Origin: an uncultured Lachnospiraceae bacterium
GTDB taxonomy: Bacteria > Bacillota > Clostridia > Lachnospirales > Lachnospiraceae
Direction: 5' to 3'
Assembly: GCA_947174495.1 (NCBI GenBank)
Contig: CAMWJC010000020.1
Coordinates: forward strand, 1-45,570
Length of the DNA: 45,570 bases
Shown: positions 25,928-33,939 of the stretch, in pieces
Layout: the number at the start of each line of letters is the position of its first letter
Position numbering within the stretch: the stretch's first letter is position 1
Position numbers and translations under genes: made by a program
The notes under the pieces: model-generated
Databases searched by the model: none
Told to the model about the DNA's origin: nothing
Seen by the model: only the letters and a program-made list of their open reading frames with translations

Positions 25928-27439
25928 ATGAGATTAAGTGATTTACTTGCGTATGATAATATTGTGGTGCAATGCCATGACAATCCGGATGCAGATGCCA
26001 TAGCAAGCGGTTTTGGAGTGTATACCTATCTGAAGGAGCAGGGCAAAAAGGTCAGGCTCGTCTATGGGGGAAGGTATATGATCCAGAAAAGCAATCTGGT
26101 TTTGATGGTTTCTACGCTGCAAATCCCTATAGAGCATGTAGAAGAGCTGGAGACTCCGGAACTGCTTGTAACGGTGGACTGTCAGTATGGGGAAGGAAAT
26201 GTGACGCGTTTTCAGGCGGAACATGTTGCGGTGATTGATCATCACCAGGTATCAGGAGAGCTTCCGGAAATGAATGAAGTGAGAAGTAATCTGGGGGCCT
26301 GTGCAACAGTGGTGAGGGAGCTTTTACAGAAAGAAGGCATTGATATCAATGACAACAGAAAGCTGTCCACGGCACTTTATTATGGACTTATGACAGATAC
26401 CAATAATTTTACAGAGATCTATCATCCGCTGGATAAAGACCTGCAGGATGATGCAATTTTTGAGAGAAGCACCATTGTTCGTTTTCGAAATGCCAATCTA
26501 TCTCTGGAGGAACTGGAAATTGCCGGAGTGGCGCTTCTTGGCTATGATTATAATGAGACTTACCGGTATGCAGTGGTAGAGGCAAAGCCTTGTGATCCCA
26601 ATATTCTTGGAATGATCAGTGACCTGATGCTTGAGGTGGATGCAGTTGATACTTGTCTTGTATACAGCGTGCTGCCCTTCGGGGTAAAGATATCGGTGCG
26701 CAGCTGTGTGAAGGAGGTTCGGGCAAGCGAACTGGCTGAATTTATTACTGATGAGATTGGCTCCGGAGGAGGACATTTAGAGAAAGCAGGAGGATTTATC
26801 CAACAGGAGCTATTGGACAAGGCGTATGAAAAATACCACAGAGAAAAGGAGGTTGGCAGCTTTTTGAAGTGGCGCATGGATGACTACTTTGATGATATCC
26901 AGATTATTCATGCAAGAGAATATGAGATTGATCTGACTGGAATGGAAATGTACCGAAAGAAAAGGCTTCCACTGGGCTTTGTGAAAGCGGCAGATGTTTT
27001 CAGCCCGGGCTCTACGGTCTGTGTACGTACACTGGAGGGAGATCTGGATGTGCAGATACAGGAGGATACCTACATTATGATCGGAGTGAAGGGAGAAATT
27101 TATCCGAATAAAAAGGAAAAATTCGATCGCAGTTATCAGATTATGGAAGAACCTTATCATTTTGAGGGAGAATATGCGCCTACCGTCAAGGATGTGATAG
27201 AGGGAAAGAATATTTCGTTGATCCCCTACGCCAGAGCATGTATTCCCACAGGAGAAAGTTATATTTACACAAAGCAGCTCGATCACAGGGTCAAGGTGTT
27301 TACCGAGTGGGATGATGAGAAATATATGCTTGGACGGGAAGAAGATTTCCTGGCAGTCCGCAAGGATGATCTTCATGATATTTATATTATTGAAAAAAGT
27401 ATTTTTGAGAGAACTTATGAGAAAACAGCCAGTGAATAA
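25928..27439 (+). CDS. DHH-family phosphoesterase with extra C-terminal region
   Basis: The 503-residue protein has the DHH motifs DNPDADAIASG (near residue 17), TVDCQYGEGN (near 78), VIDHHQ (near 102) and GLMTDTNNF, and the DHHA1 motif GSGGGHLEKAGGF near residue 278. This is the NrnA / oligoribonuclease-pAp phosphatase type, which degrades short RNAs or pAp. About 180 further residues (from 320) form an extra domain ending MLGREEDFLAVRKDDLHDIY, which resembles PGDYG-type sequences (tentative). GAGGAG is upstream. It follows the TIR gene by 21 bp on the same strand and probably shares its transcript. Confidence 0.87.
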   Translation: MRLSDLLAYDNIVVQCHDNPDADAIASGFGVYTYLKEQGKKVRLVYGGRYMIQKSNLVLMVSTLQIPIEHVEELETPELLVTVDCQYGEGNVTRFQAEHVAVIDHHQVSGELPEMNEVRSNLGACATVVRELLQKEGIDINDNRKLSTALYYGLMTDTNNFTEIYHPLDKDLQDDAIFERSTIVRFRNANLSLEELEIAGVALLGYDYNETYRYAVVEAKPCDPNILGMISDLMLEVDAVDTCLVYSVLPFGVKISVRSCVKEVRASELAEFITDEIGSGGGHLEKAGGFIQQELLDKAYEKYHREKEVGSFLKWRMDDYFDDIQIIHAREYEIDLTGMEMYRKKRLPLGFVKAADVFSPGSTVCVRTLEGDLDVQIQEDTYIMIGVKGEIYPNKKEKFDRSYQIMEEPYHFEGEYAPTVKDVIEGKNISLIPYARACIPTGESYIYTKQLDHRVKVFTEWDDEKYMLGREEDFLAVRKDDLHDIYIIEKSIFERTYEKTASE

Positions 27440-27448
27440 TAAGTATAC

Positions 27449-27478
27449 AAAAGCCTTGAGAGTATTCTCAAGGCTTTT
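27449..27478. terminator. Bidirectional terminator between convergent genes
   Basis: AAAAGCCTTGAGA (27449-27461) is the exact reverse complement of TCTCAAGGCTTTT (27466-27478), with a 4-nt loop. A and T tracts on both sides let it serve the phosphoesterase (plus) and the MFS gene (minus). Confidence 0.88.
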
Positions 27479-27502
27479 GCTGTAAAAGAGGAATTAATTC
27501 CA

Positions 27503-28825
27503 TTATTTTTCTTCGGACTTTTTGCCGACCATGGTGAAGCAGATGATAGCGGCAATGATGTAAAGAACAATAGTCACATACAAAACGGTTTGATATCCGG
27601 TAGGATTGACCATGATTGTTTCAACGCTTCCATCTGCAAGATTATGAGCAAGCTCTACTTCCTGACCAAAGTGTTTTACGATGAAGGCTGCCATCTGGTT
27701 ACCGGTAAGCCCGGCGAAGGCCCATGCAGAAAGAGTAATTCCATGGATAGCGCTGATATTCTTCATACCGTAATGATCCGAAAGAAGCGTGGGAACATTG
27801 CTGAAGCCGCCGCCGTAGCCTGCGTTTACAACAAACAGGAGTATCAATACCAGAATCATGATAAAGGTATTTTGGCCCATGTTGGTGATGCCCTGTGTAA
27901 GGATAACAAGTGCAGTGGCAGCAATGGATAACACAAAGATGATCTTGTAAATGGTATTTCTGTCCTTAAAGGTATCTGCCCAGGCAGAGAAGCCCAGACG
28001 GCCGCCGGCATTGAAGACAGCGGTTACAGAGGAGAGAATACCTACCACGCCCACAAGACCGATACATTTGATGATCATTTTTTCCTGAGAAATAAGTGCA
28101 AGTCCGCAGGTAATATTAATGTAGAACATAAGCCAGATGCCGATGAAGGTAACAGGTTTTGCCTTGATTACATCGATGGCACGGGCTCCCTTTTCATTGG
28201 AAGCAGGTTCATGCCAGCCTGCGGGTTTGGCAAGAAGAAGATGACCAACAAACATCATTACAAAGTACACTACTGCAAGGATCAGGAACATTTTGTAAAT
28301 TCCGCCGTTACCTAAAGAGTTAAGAAGGGACTGCATAATAGGGCTTGCAATTGCCTTTGCGGCACCGAAACCTGCAACCGCAAGTCCGGTAGCAAGACCC
28401 TTACGGTCTTCAAACCAAAGCATTAAGGTCTTTACCGGAGAAAGATAACCGGTTCCAAGGCCGATACCCATGATAAAACCGTAGCATACATAAATTCCGA
28501 TCAGTGCAAGCACGCTTCCCTTATGAGCGCCGCCGTACCAGATAAATAATCCGGTACCTGCCATACCTGCTGCAAAACAAATGCTGGCAATCAGAGAAGA
28601 CTTATGGATATCTTTTTCTACAATATTACCAAGGAAAGCAGCAGACATGCCGAGGAAAAAAATAGCAAAGCTGAAAGCCCACTCGGTAGCTCCTTTGGAA
28701 AAGCCAATATAATCGGCAATTTCCTGACTGAAAATGGACCAACAGTAAACTGTACCAATACTGCAGTGAAGTAATAGTGCGGGTATTGCAGCTCGTACCC
28801 ATTTGTTCTGTGATAGATTTTTCAT
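27503..28825 (-). CDS. MFS transporter, oxalate/formate antiporter (OFA) family
   Basis: The protein of about 440 residues has 12 hydrophobic helices and OFA-type features: GTVYCWSIFS in helix 1, LGTGYLSPVKTLMLWFEDRKG around helix 4/5, and GAAKAIASPI. OFA carriers exchange small carboxylates such as oxalate/formate or lactate; the substrate here is not determinable. The ATG at 28825 is preferred; an in-frame GTG at 28837 would add four residues. It is divergent from relA/spoT, with its own promoter at 28878-28906. Confidence 0.87.
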   Translation of the reverse strand: MKNLSQNKWVRAAIPALLLHCSIGTVYCWSIFSQEIADYIGFSKGATEWAFSFAIFFLGMSAAFLGNIVEKDIHKSSLIASICFAAGMAGTGLFIWYGGAHKGSVLALIGIYVCYGFIMGIGLGTGYLSPVKTLMLWFEDRKGLATGLAVAGFGAAKAIASPIMQSLLNSLGNGGIYKMFLILAVVYFVMMFVGHLLLAKPAGWHEPASNEKGARAIDVIKAKPVTFIGIWLMFYINITCGLALISQEKMIIKCIGLVGVVGILSSVTAVFNAGGRLGFSAWADTFKDRNTIYKIIFVLSIAATALVILTQGITNMGQNTFIMILVLILLFVVNAGYGGGFSNVPTLLSDHYGMKNISAIHGITLSAWAFAGLTGNQMAAFIVKHFGQEVELAHNLADGSVETIMVNPTGYQTVLYVTIVLYIIAAIICFTMVGKKSEEK

Positions 28826-28877
28826 GATGCAACTCACTTTCTTATGTTTATAATTTTGAATAAAATTCTCAAACTTT

Positions 28878-28906
28878 ATTATAACTTAGCTACTGATTTT
28901 TTCCAA
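28878..28906 (-). promoter_or_regulatory. Promoter for the MFS gene
   Basis: On the minus strand TTGGAA (28906-28901) and TATAAT (28883-28878) are spaced by 17 bp, about 53 bp upstream of the ATG at 28825. Confidence 0.6.
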
Positions 28907-28922
28907 GTAAAAAATCGGCTCA

Positions 28923-28951
28923 TTGACTATATTATTAAAAGAATATATAAT
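28923..28951 (+). promoter_or_regulatory. Promoter for relA/spoT
   Basis: TTGACT (28923-28928) and TATAAT (28946-28951) are separated by 17 bp. They lie 113 bp upstream of the start, leaving a leader of about 105 nt in which no riboswitch or attenuator was recognised. Confidence 0.7.
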
Positions 28952-29063
28952 ATTTGTTATTGATTCTTGCAAACAATGAGCAAGACGGATTCATTCTTTT
29001 GAGAATTGTGGATATTATAAACGCAGGAAGATATATAAAAGCAGTATCTGAGGGTGTAAATGT

Positions 29064-31385
29064 ATGACGGAAGAAAAAAACACAAACCGGCCAAAAAGTG
29101 AAATCGTATTTGACGACGGAAGAATTGAAGAGATCCGGGAATTTCAAAGCCCTGAGCAGTTATATGGGGATTTGATTCGGCGTGTCCGCAAATATCATCC
29201 GTCTGATGATATTTCTTTAATTGAGAAGGCTTATCATGTAGCCTTTAAGGCCCACGAAGATCAGGTGCGTAAGTCAGGAGAGCCTTACATTATTCATCCT
29301 TTATGTGTGGCAATCATTCTTGCCGATTTGGAAATGGATAAGGAAACTATGGCAGCAGGACTTCTGCACGATGTGGTGGAAGATACCATTTTGACCTCGG
29401 AGGAGATCAGAGAGCAATTTGGCTCCGATGTGGAGCTTTTGGTGGACGGCGTTACAAAGCTGCAGAATCTGCATTTTTCAAATGGAAGTGGAGATAAGCC
29501 GGACCGGTTTGAAATGCAGGCGGAAAATCTTCGGAAAATGTTTCTTGCCATGGCAAAGGATATCCGGGTGATTATTATTAAACTGGCGGACCGACTGCAT
29601 AATATGCGTACCCTGAAATATCAGAAGCCTGAGAGCCAGTTAAGGATTGCTAGGGAAACCATGGAGATTTATGCGCCCATTGCCCAGAGGCTGGGAATTT
29701 CCAAGATTAAGGTGGAACTGGATGATCTGTCACTGAAGTATCTGGAACCGGAGGCATATTATGATCTGGTTGAAAAAATTGCCGTGCGCAAAAGCGTTCG
29801 CGAAAAATATATACAGAACATTGTTGACGAGGTCAGCGAGCATATCAGCAATGCAGGCATCAAGGCGCAGATTGACGGACGTGTGAAGCATTTCTTCAGT
29901 ATTTATAAGAAAATGGTGAATCAAAATAAATCCATTGATCAGATTTATGATCTGTTTGCCGTCCGGATCATTGTGGATACCGTAAAGGACTGCTATGCAG
30001 CGCTTGGAGTAATTCATGAGATGTATAAGCCCATTCCAGGGCGTTTTAAAGATTATATAGCAATGCCAAAGGCAAATATGTATCAGTCACTTCATACTAC
30101 GCTCATCGGAAACAGCGGTCAGCCTTTTGAGATACAGATCCGTACCTATGAAATGCATAAAGCAGCAGAATACGGGATTGCCGCACACTGGAAATATAAG
30201 GAAGCTTCGGATGGCAAGAAGGTAGAAGCTTCTGAAGAGGAAAAGCTGGTATGGCTCAGACAGATCCTTGAGTGGCAGCGTGACATGTCTGATAATAAAG
30301 AGTTCATGAATCTGCTTAAGAGTGATCTGGATTTATTTTCTGACAGTGTATATTGTTTTACGCCCACCGGCGAGGTAAAGAATCTTCCGGCAGGCTCCAC
30401 ACCCATTGATTTTGCCTATTGCATTCACAGTGCCGTTGGAAATAAGATGATCGGTGCCCGAGTAAACGGCAAGCTTGTGACCATTGACTATGAGATCAAG
30501 AACGGGGATCGGATTGAGATCATGACATCTCAAAATTCCAAAGGTCCCAGCCGGGATTGGCTGAATGTGGTTAAGAGCACACAGGCCAAAAATAAAATCA
30601 ATCAGTGGTTTAAAAATGAATATAAAGAAGAAAATATTGTTAAAGGCAAGGAGCTTTTAAATAATTACTGCCGTGCAAAGGGTATCAACATGGCAGATCT
30701 TATGAAGCCGGATTACATGGATGTGATCATGCGCAAGTATGGCTTCAGGGATTGGAATTCTGTCCTTGCCGCGGTAGGACATGGCGGACTTAAGGAAGGC
30801 CAGATCATTAATAAGATGATGGAGCACTATACCAAAGATCATCAAAAGGAACTGACCAACGAGGAAGTCTTAGCTTCAGTTGCGGAAGGCGGGCTGAGCA
30901 AAAAGCCGGTCAAAATCAGATCAAAGAGCGGGATTGTGGTTAAGGGAATTCATGATCTGGCAGTTCGTTTTTCCAAGTGCTGTTCACCGGTTCCAGGTGA
31001 TGAGATCGTAGGTTTTATCACAAGAGGAAGAGGTGTTTCCATTCACAGAACAGATTGTGTTAACATGATGAATCTACCAGAACTGGAAAGAGAGCGTCTT
31101 ATCGATGCGGAATGGGAAGGCATAACGGAAGGAGAAACCGGAGAGAAGTATCTTGCGGAGATTAAAATCTATGCCAATAACAGGAATGGTCTTCTGGCGG
31201 ATATTTCCAAGGCCCTTACGGAAAAGGATATTGATATTCTATCTATGAACACCAGAGCTAATAAACAGGGACTTGCAACCATGTCGGTGGCATTTGAAAT
31301 CAGCAACCGGGATGAGCTGATTCGTATTATTGATAAGATCAGATCCATAGACAGCGTGATCGATATAGAGAGAACCACGAGCTGA
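29064..31385 (+). CDS. rel: Bifunctional (p)ppGpp synthetase/hydrolase (RelA/SpoT homologue, Rel)
   Basis: This 773-residue stringent-response enzyme makes and degrades (p)ppGpp. The HD hydrolase domain (about residues 50-200) keeps GLLHDVVEDT and ADRLHNMRTL, and the synthetase domain (about 240-350) keeps DLFAVRIIVDTVKDCY and GRFKDYIAMPKANMYQSLHT. The TGS domain starts near residue 425 (FTPTGEVKNLPAGSTPIDFA), a CC/zinc-finger-like CCSPVPGDEI lies near residue 640, and a C-terminal ACT domain covers about 695-773. Both catalytic halves look intact. GAGGGTG precedes the ATG. The MBL-fold gene follows within 16 bp. Confidence 0.96.
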   Translation: MTEEKNTNRPKSEIVFDDGRIEEIREFQSPEQLYGDLIRRVRKYHPSDDISLIEKAYHVAFKAHEDQVRKSGEPYIIHPLCVAIILADLEMDKETMAAGLLHDVVEDTILTSEEIREQFGSDVELLVDGVTKLQNLHFSNGSGDKPDRFEMQAENLRKMFLAMAKDIRVIIIKLADRLHNMRTLKYQKPESQLRIARETMEIYAPIAQRLGISKIKVELDDLSLKYLEPEAYYDLVEKIAVRKSVREKYIQNIVDEVSEHISNAGIKAQIDGRVKHFFSIYKKMVNQNKSIDQIYDLFAVRIIVDTVKDCYAALGVIHEMYKPIPGRFKDYIAMPKANMYQSLHTTLIGNSGQPFEIQIRTYEMHKAAEYGIAAHWKYKEASDGKKVEASEEEKLVWLRQILEWQRDMSDNKEFMNLLKSDLDLFSDSVYCFTPTGEVKNLPAGSTPIDFAYCIHSAVGNKMIGARVNGKLVTIDYEIKNGDRIEIMTSQNSKGPSRDWLNVVKSTQAKNKINQWFKNEYKEENIVKGKELLNNYCRAKGINMADLMKPDYMDVIMRKYGFRDWNSVLAAVGHGGLKEGQIINKMMEHYTKDHQKELTNEEVLASVAEGGLSKKPVKIRSKSGIVVKGIHDLAVRFSKCCSPVPGDEIVGFITRGRGVSIHRTDCVNMMNLPELERERLIDAEWEGITEGETGEKYLAEIKIYANNRNGLLADISKALTEKDIDILSMNTRANKQGLATMSVAFEISNRDELIRIIDKIRSIDSVIDIERTTS

Positions 31386-31401
31386 TAAGCGGAGGATAAG
31401 A

Positions 31402-32031
31402 ATGAAGGAATTGAAAATCGGACGGATCGTCCTTGGAATATGCCAGACAAACTGCTATTTTGTATACGAGGAAGGAAGCAGCCGTGTTATTGTTTTTGAT
31501 CCGGCGGATAAAGGAGACTATATTTTTAACGGATTGAAAGAAAAAGGCTTTGCGGTGGAGGCCATTCTTCTGACCCATGGACATTTTGATCACATTTGGG
31601 GTGTAGAACAGCTAAGAGAGTTATCCGGTGCAAAGGTTTATGCCTATGAAGGTGAAAAGGAGCTCTGCGAGGATGCTTCCCTAAATGTATCAAAGGGAGC
31701 AGGGCGGGCCTGCACGGTAAAAGCAGATGAGTATGTAAAGGATGGAGAGGAAATTACGGCGGCAGGAATTTCCTGCAGACTTATCGCTACGCCGGGACAT
31801 ACCGGGGGAAGCTGTTGTTATTATTTTGAAAATGATAAAATTCTCATCAGTGGGGATACTTTATTTCAGGAGTCTGTTGGAAGAACGGATCTTCCTACCG
31901 GCAGTATGAGTATGCTGGTGCGCTCCGTGAAAGAAAAGTTACTGCCTTTACCGGAGGAGGTAAAGGTTTATCCGGGACATGGGGAATCTACCACTATCGG
32001 ATATGAGAAGAAGTATAACCCGTTTTTGTAG
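31402..32031 (+). CDS. MBL-fold metallo-hydrolase (glyoxalase II-like)
   Basis: The 209-residue cytosolic protein has the metallo-beta-lactamase fold metal motif THGHFDHIWG near residue 58, then TPGHTGGSCCYY near residue 130, ISGDTLFQESVGRTD near 150 and YPGHGESTTIG near 190, all expected of hydroxyacylglutathione-hydrolase-like enzymes. The short length (about 210) fits the YcbL/GloB-like group. GCGGAGG precedes the ATG, 16 bp after the rel stop. The true substrate is unknown. Confidence 0.9.
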   Translation: MKELKIGRIVLGICQTNCYFVYEEGSSRVIVFDPADKGDYIFNGLKEKGFAVEAILLTHGHFDHIWGVEQLRELSGAKVYAYEGEKELCEDASLNVSKGAGRACTVKADEYVKDGEEITAAGISCRLIATPGHTGGSCCYYFENDKILISGDTLFQESVGRTDLPTGSMSMLVRSVKEKLLPLPEEVKVYPGHGESTTIGYEKKYNPFL

Positions 32032-32045
32032 AAAGGGGACATAAA

Positions 32046-33224
32046 ATGAAAAAGAATAAGTTGATAGGAGCAGTCCTGCTGGGGATAATGGTTTCCTGCC
32101 TGCTTTTTGGCTGCGGAAATAAAGAGATTGAAGACGAAACACCGGATACGACGGTAGAAGAAGTGCCGGTACAGTCACCCACACCATCTCCGGAGGCAAC
32201 ACCGGAACCGGAGGGATTTCCCATAATCGGCGAAAGAGAAGAAAAGGATGGACAGATACAGAGCTATCTTACCGGGGAATGGAAAGATAAGGAAGTGGCA
32301 AATCGTCGTCCCATTGCAGTGATGATACCCAATAATTCCCCGGCCATGCCTCAATATGGCATTTCCAGGGCAAGCATTATCTATGAAGCGCCGGTGGAAG
32401 GCCGTATCACCAGACTGATGGCTGTCTTTGAAGATTTTGATGATCTGGACAGAATCGGACCGGTTCGTTCCAGCAGGGATTATTTTGTCTATGTTGCTAT
32501 GGGCTATGAAGCAATTTACTGTAACTGGGGACTTGCAAGACCTTATGTGGAAGAACTGATTAACCGGGATACCGTACAGAATATCAGTGCCGGTGTGGCA
32601 GGAATTCATAATCCCGCCGATAAGGCTTTTGACAGAGTGAGCAGACCGGGCTATGCAGATGAGTTCAGAGGATATCTGTTTATTGATGGAATGCTGACAG
32701 AGGCTGAGAGGCTGGGTTATGACTGGGAATATGATGATGCCTATGTACCGCCGTTTACCTTTGTAGCAGACGGTGCTAAAGCCCAGGAAAACTACAAGGA
32801 TAACGAGGATGCGCTTACCATATATCCCGGCGGAACGGAAGGAAATAAAGGCGGTTATGGTGCCTACAATCCTCATTTTGAATATAATGAGCAGGATGGA
32901 CTGTATTATCGATTCCAAAATGGTGAAAAGCAGATCGATGAGATTGACAACAGTCAGCTTGCGGTAGCCAATGTGGTTTTCCAGTATTGCCATGGTGAAG
33001 TTCGTGACGACCATGATTATCTGGCATTTGGCGTGCATGGAGAGGGTGACGCAATTGTATTTACCGGCGGAAAGGTAATAAAGGGGACTTGGAAACGGTA
33101 TGATGGTGATGCAACTCCAGCTAAGTTTTATGATGAGAACGATGAAGAGATTCTGTTCAACCAAGGGAAAACCTGGGTTTGCAATATCTGGGAAGAATAT
33201 GGTGAATTTGTGAAGTATGAATGA
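32046..33224 (+). CDS. DUF3048 (YerB-like) lipoprotein
   Basis: The 392-residue protein has a signal peptide with lipobox LFGC (Cys23), then a Thr/Pro/Glu-rich spacer and the DUF3048 domain from about residue 75 (RPIAVMIPNNSPAMPQYGIS, RIGPVRSSRDYFV, GIHNPADKAFDR). A C-terminal part with GTWKRYDGDATPAKFYDEN matches the usual end of the family. It should be anchored outside the membrane. Biochemical function of the family is not established to my knowledge. GAAAGGGG precedes the ATG. Confidence 0.9.
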   Translation: MKKNKLIGAVLLGIMVSCLLFGCGNKEIEDETPDTTVEEVPVQSPTPSPEATPEPEGFPIIGEREEKDGQIQSYLTGEWKDKEVANRRPIAVMIPNNSPAMPQYGISRASIIYEAPVEGRITRLMAVFEDFDDLDRIGPVRSSRDYFVYVAMGYEAIYCNWGLARPYVEELINRDTVQNISAGVAGIHNPADKAFDRVSRPGYADEFRGYLFIDGMLTEAERLGYDWEYDDAYVPPFTFVADGAKAQENYKDNEDALTIYPGGTEGNKGGYGAYNPHFEYNEQDGLYYRFQNGEKQIDEIDNSQLAVANVVFQYCHGEVRDDHDYLAFGVHGEGDAIVFTGGKVIKGTWKRYDGDATPAKFYDENDEEILFNQGKTWVCNIWEEYGEFVKYE

Positions 33225-33246
33225 TCAGGAGATTCAGTGTATGAAG

Positions 33247-33287
33247 CAGCTGTCAAAAAGTATGATGCTTTTTGATGGCTGTTTTTT
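33247..33287 (+). terminator. Rho-independent terminator after the DUF3048 gene
   Basis: A 14-bp stem (33247-33260 with 33268-33281, two G-U pairs) has a 7-nt loop and is followed by TTTTTT at 33282-33287. It lies 20 bp upstream of element B. Confidence 0.9.
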
Positions 33288-33328
33288 AACATATGGACTG
33301 CATAAATAAATTAGCGTTTAGCGGAGGA

Positions 33329-33585
33329 AGGGGACTGAGTCATTTCAGCTTTCTGTGGCGATAGCGCCTTTCGGGATTTTGGGAACCCGGCCGTCACAAA
33401 TGCCTATTAACTGCCCAGAGCCGAAACTCATACCCTGAATAATAGTTTCTATAAGACGAAATTATTTGTTCAGGGTATTTCGGACAACGTCTCTGGGCAG
33501 CAGCATTTTTGTGACAGCCGTTTCTCCAAAATCCATCGAAAGATCACTATAAGCCATGCGAAAGCTGAAACGACTTCAGTCCCCT
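33329..33585. repeat. Left long hairpin of element B
   Basis: The outer arms 33329-33353 and 33560-33585 match over 25 bp with one bulge and one G-U. Further in, GTCACAAA matches TTTGTGAC, and CTGCCCAGAG (33411-33420) matches CTCTGGGCAG (33491-33500) exactly. CCGAAA and ATACCCTGAA near the apex also pair with the opposite arm. The result is one nearly continuous imperfect stem of about 257 nt. Confidence 0.85.
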
Positions 33586-33688
33586 AATCCCGCTTAAACT
33601 ATCGGCTAAATATGCTGACCGTCAGACTTTTCGTGGATTATTCAACATAGCTTCCGCATTTAGCATGTTACTACTTCTCAACGTAAAA

Positions 33689-33901
33689 TGAACTTCCCAA
33701 ATTAAATACGAATGTGAAAGACTTATAGAATTTTTAGCGTCAAAATCAAGAATCCGTCTCTCAGTATATGTGCAGCCTGTTTTCTTTGTTTGAACGTAGT
33801 GAGTTTGAAAACAGGCTGCTAATATCATTACTGAGAGCGGATTCTTAGATTATGCCTAAAAATTCTATCGTCTAAGCATCGTATTTAATTTGGGAAGTTC
33901 A
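33689..33901. repeat. Right long hairpin of element B
   Basis: The outer arms 33689-33710 and 33880-33901 are perfect over 22 bp. Middle blocks TAGAATTTTTAG, AAGAATCCG and CTCAGTA pair with the opposite arm. The apex arms GCAGCCTGTTTTC (33772-33784) and 33807-33819 are perfect over 13 bp. Confidence 0.88.
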
Positions 33902-33939
33902 ATTCTCACTAAGAAATAATATCCTTGCTAAACGTTAAC

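Noticed and set aside
28952-29063. Possible T-box or attenuator in the rel leader
   Set aside because: No T-box sequence, specifier arm or terminator stem could be found.
32175-33164. 329-codon minus-strand frame
   Set aside because: Antisense to the DUF3048 lipoprotein, which has a lipobox and family motifs.
33622-33828. 68-codon minus-strand frame inside element B
   Set aside because: It runs through the arm of the right hairpin and linker and has a composition unlike neighbouring genes; explained by the inverted repeat.
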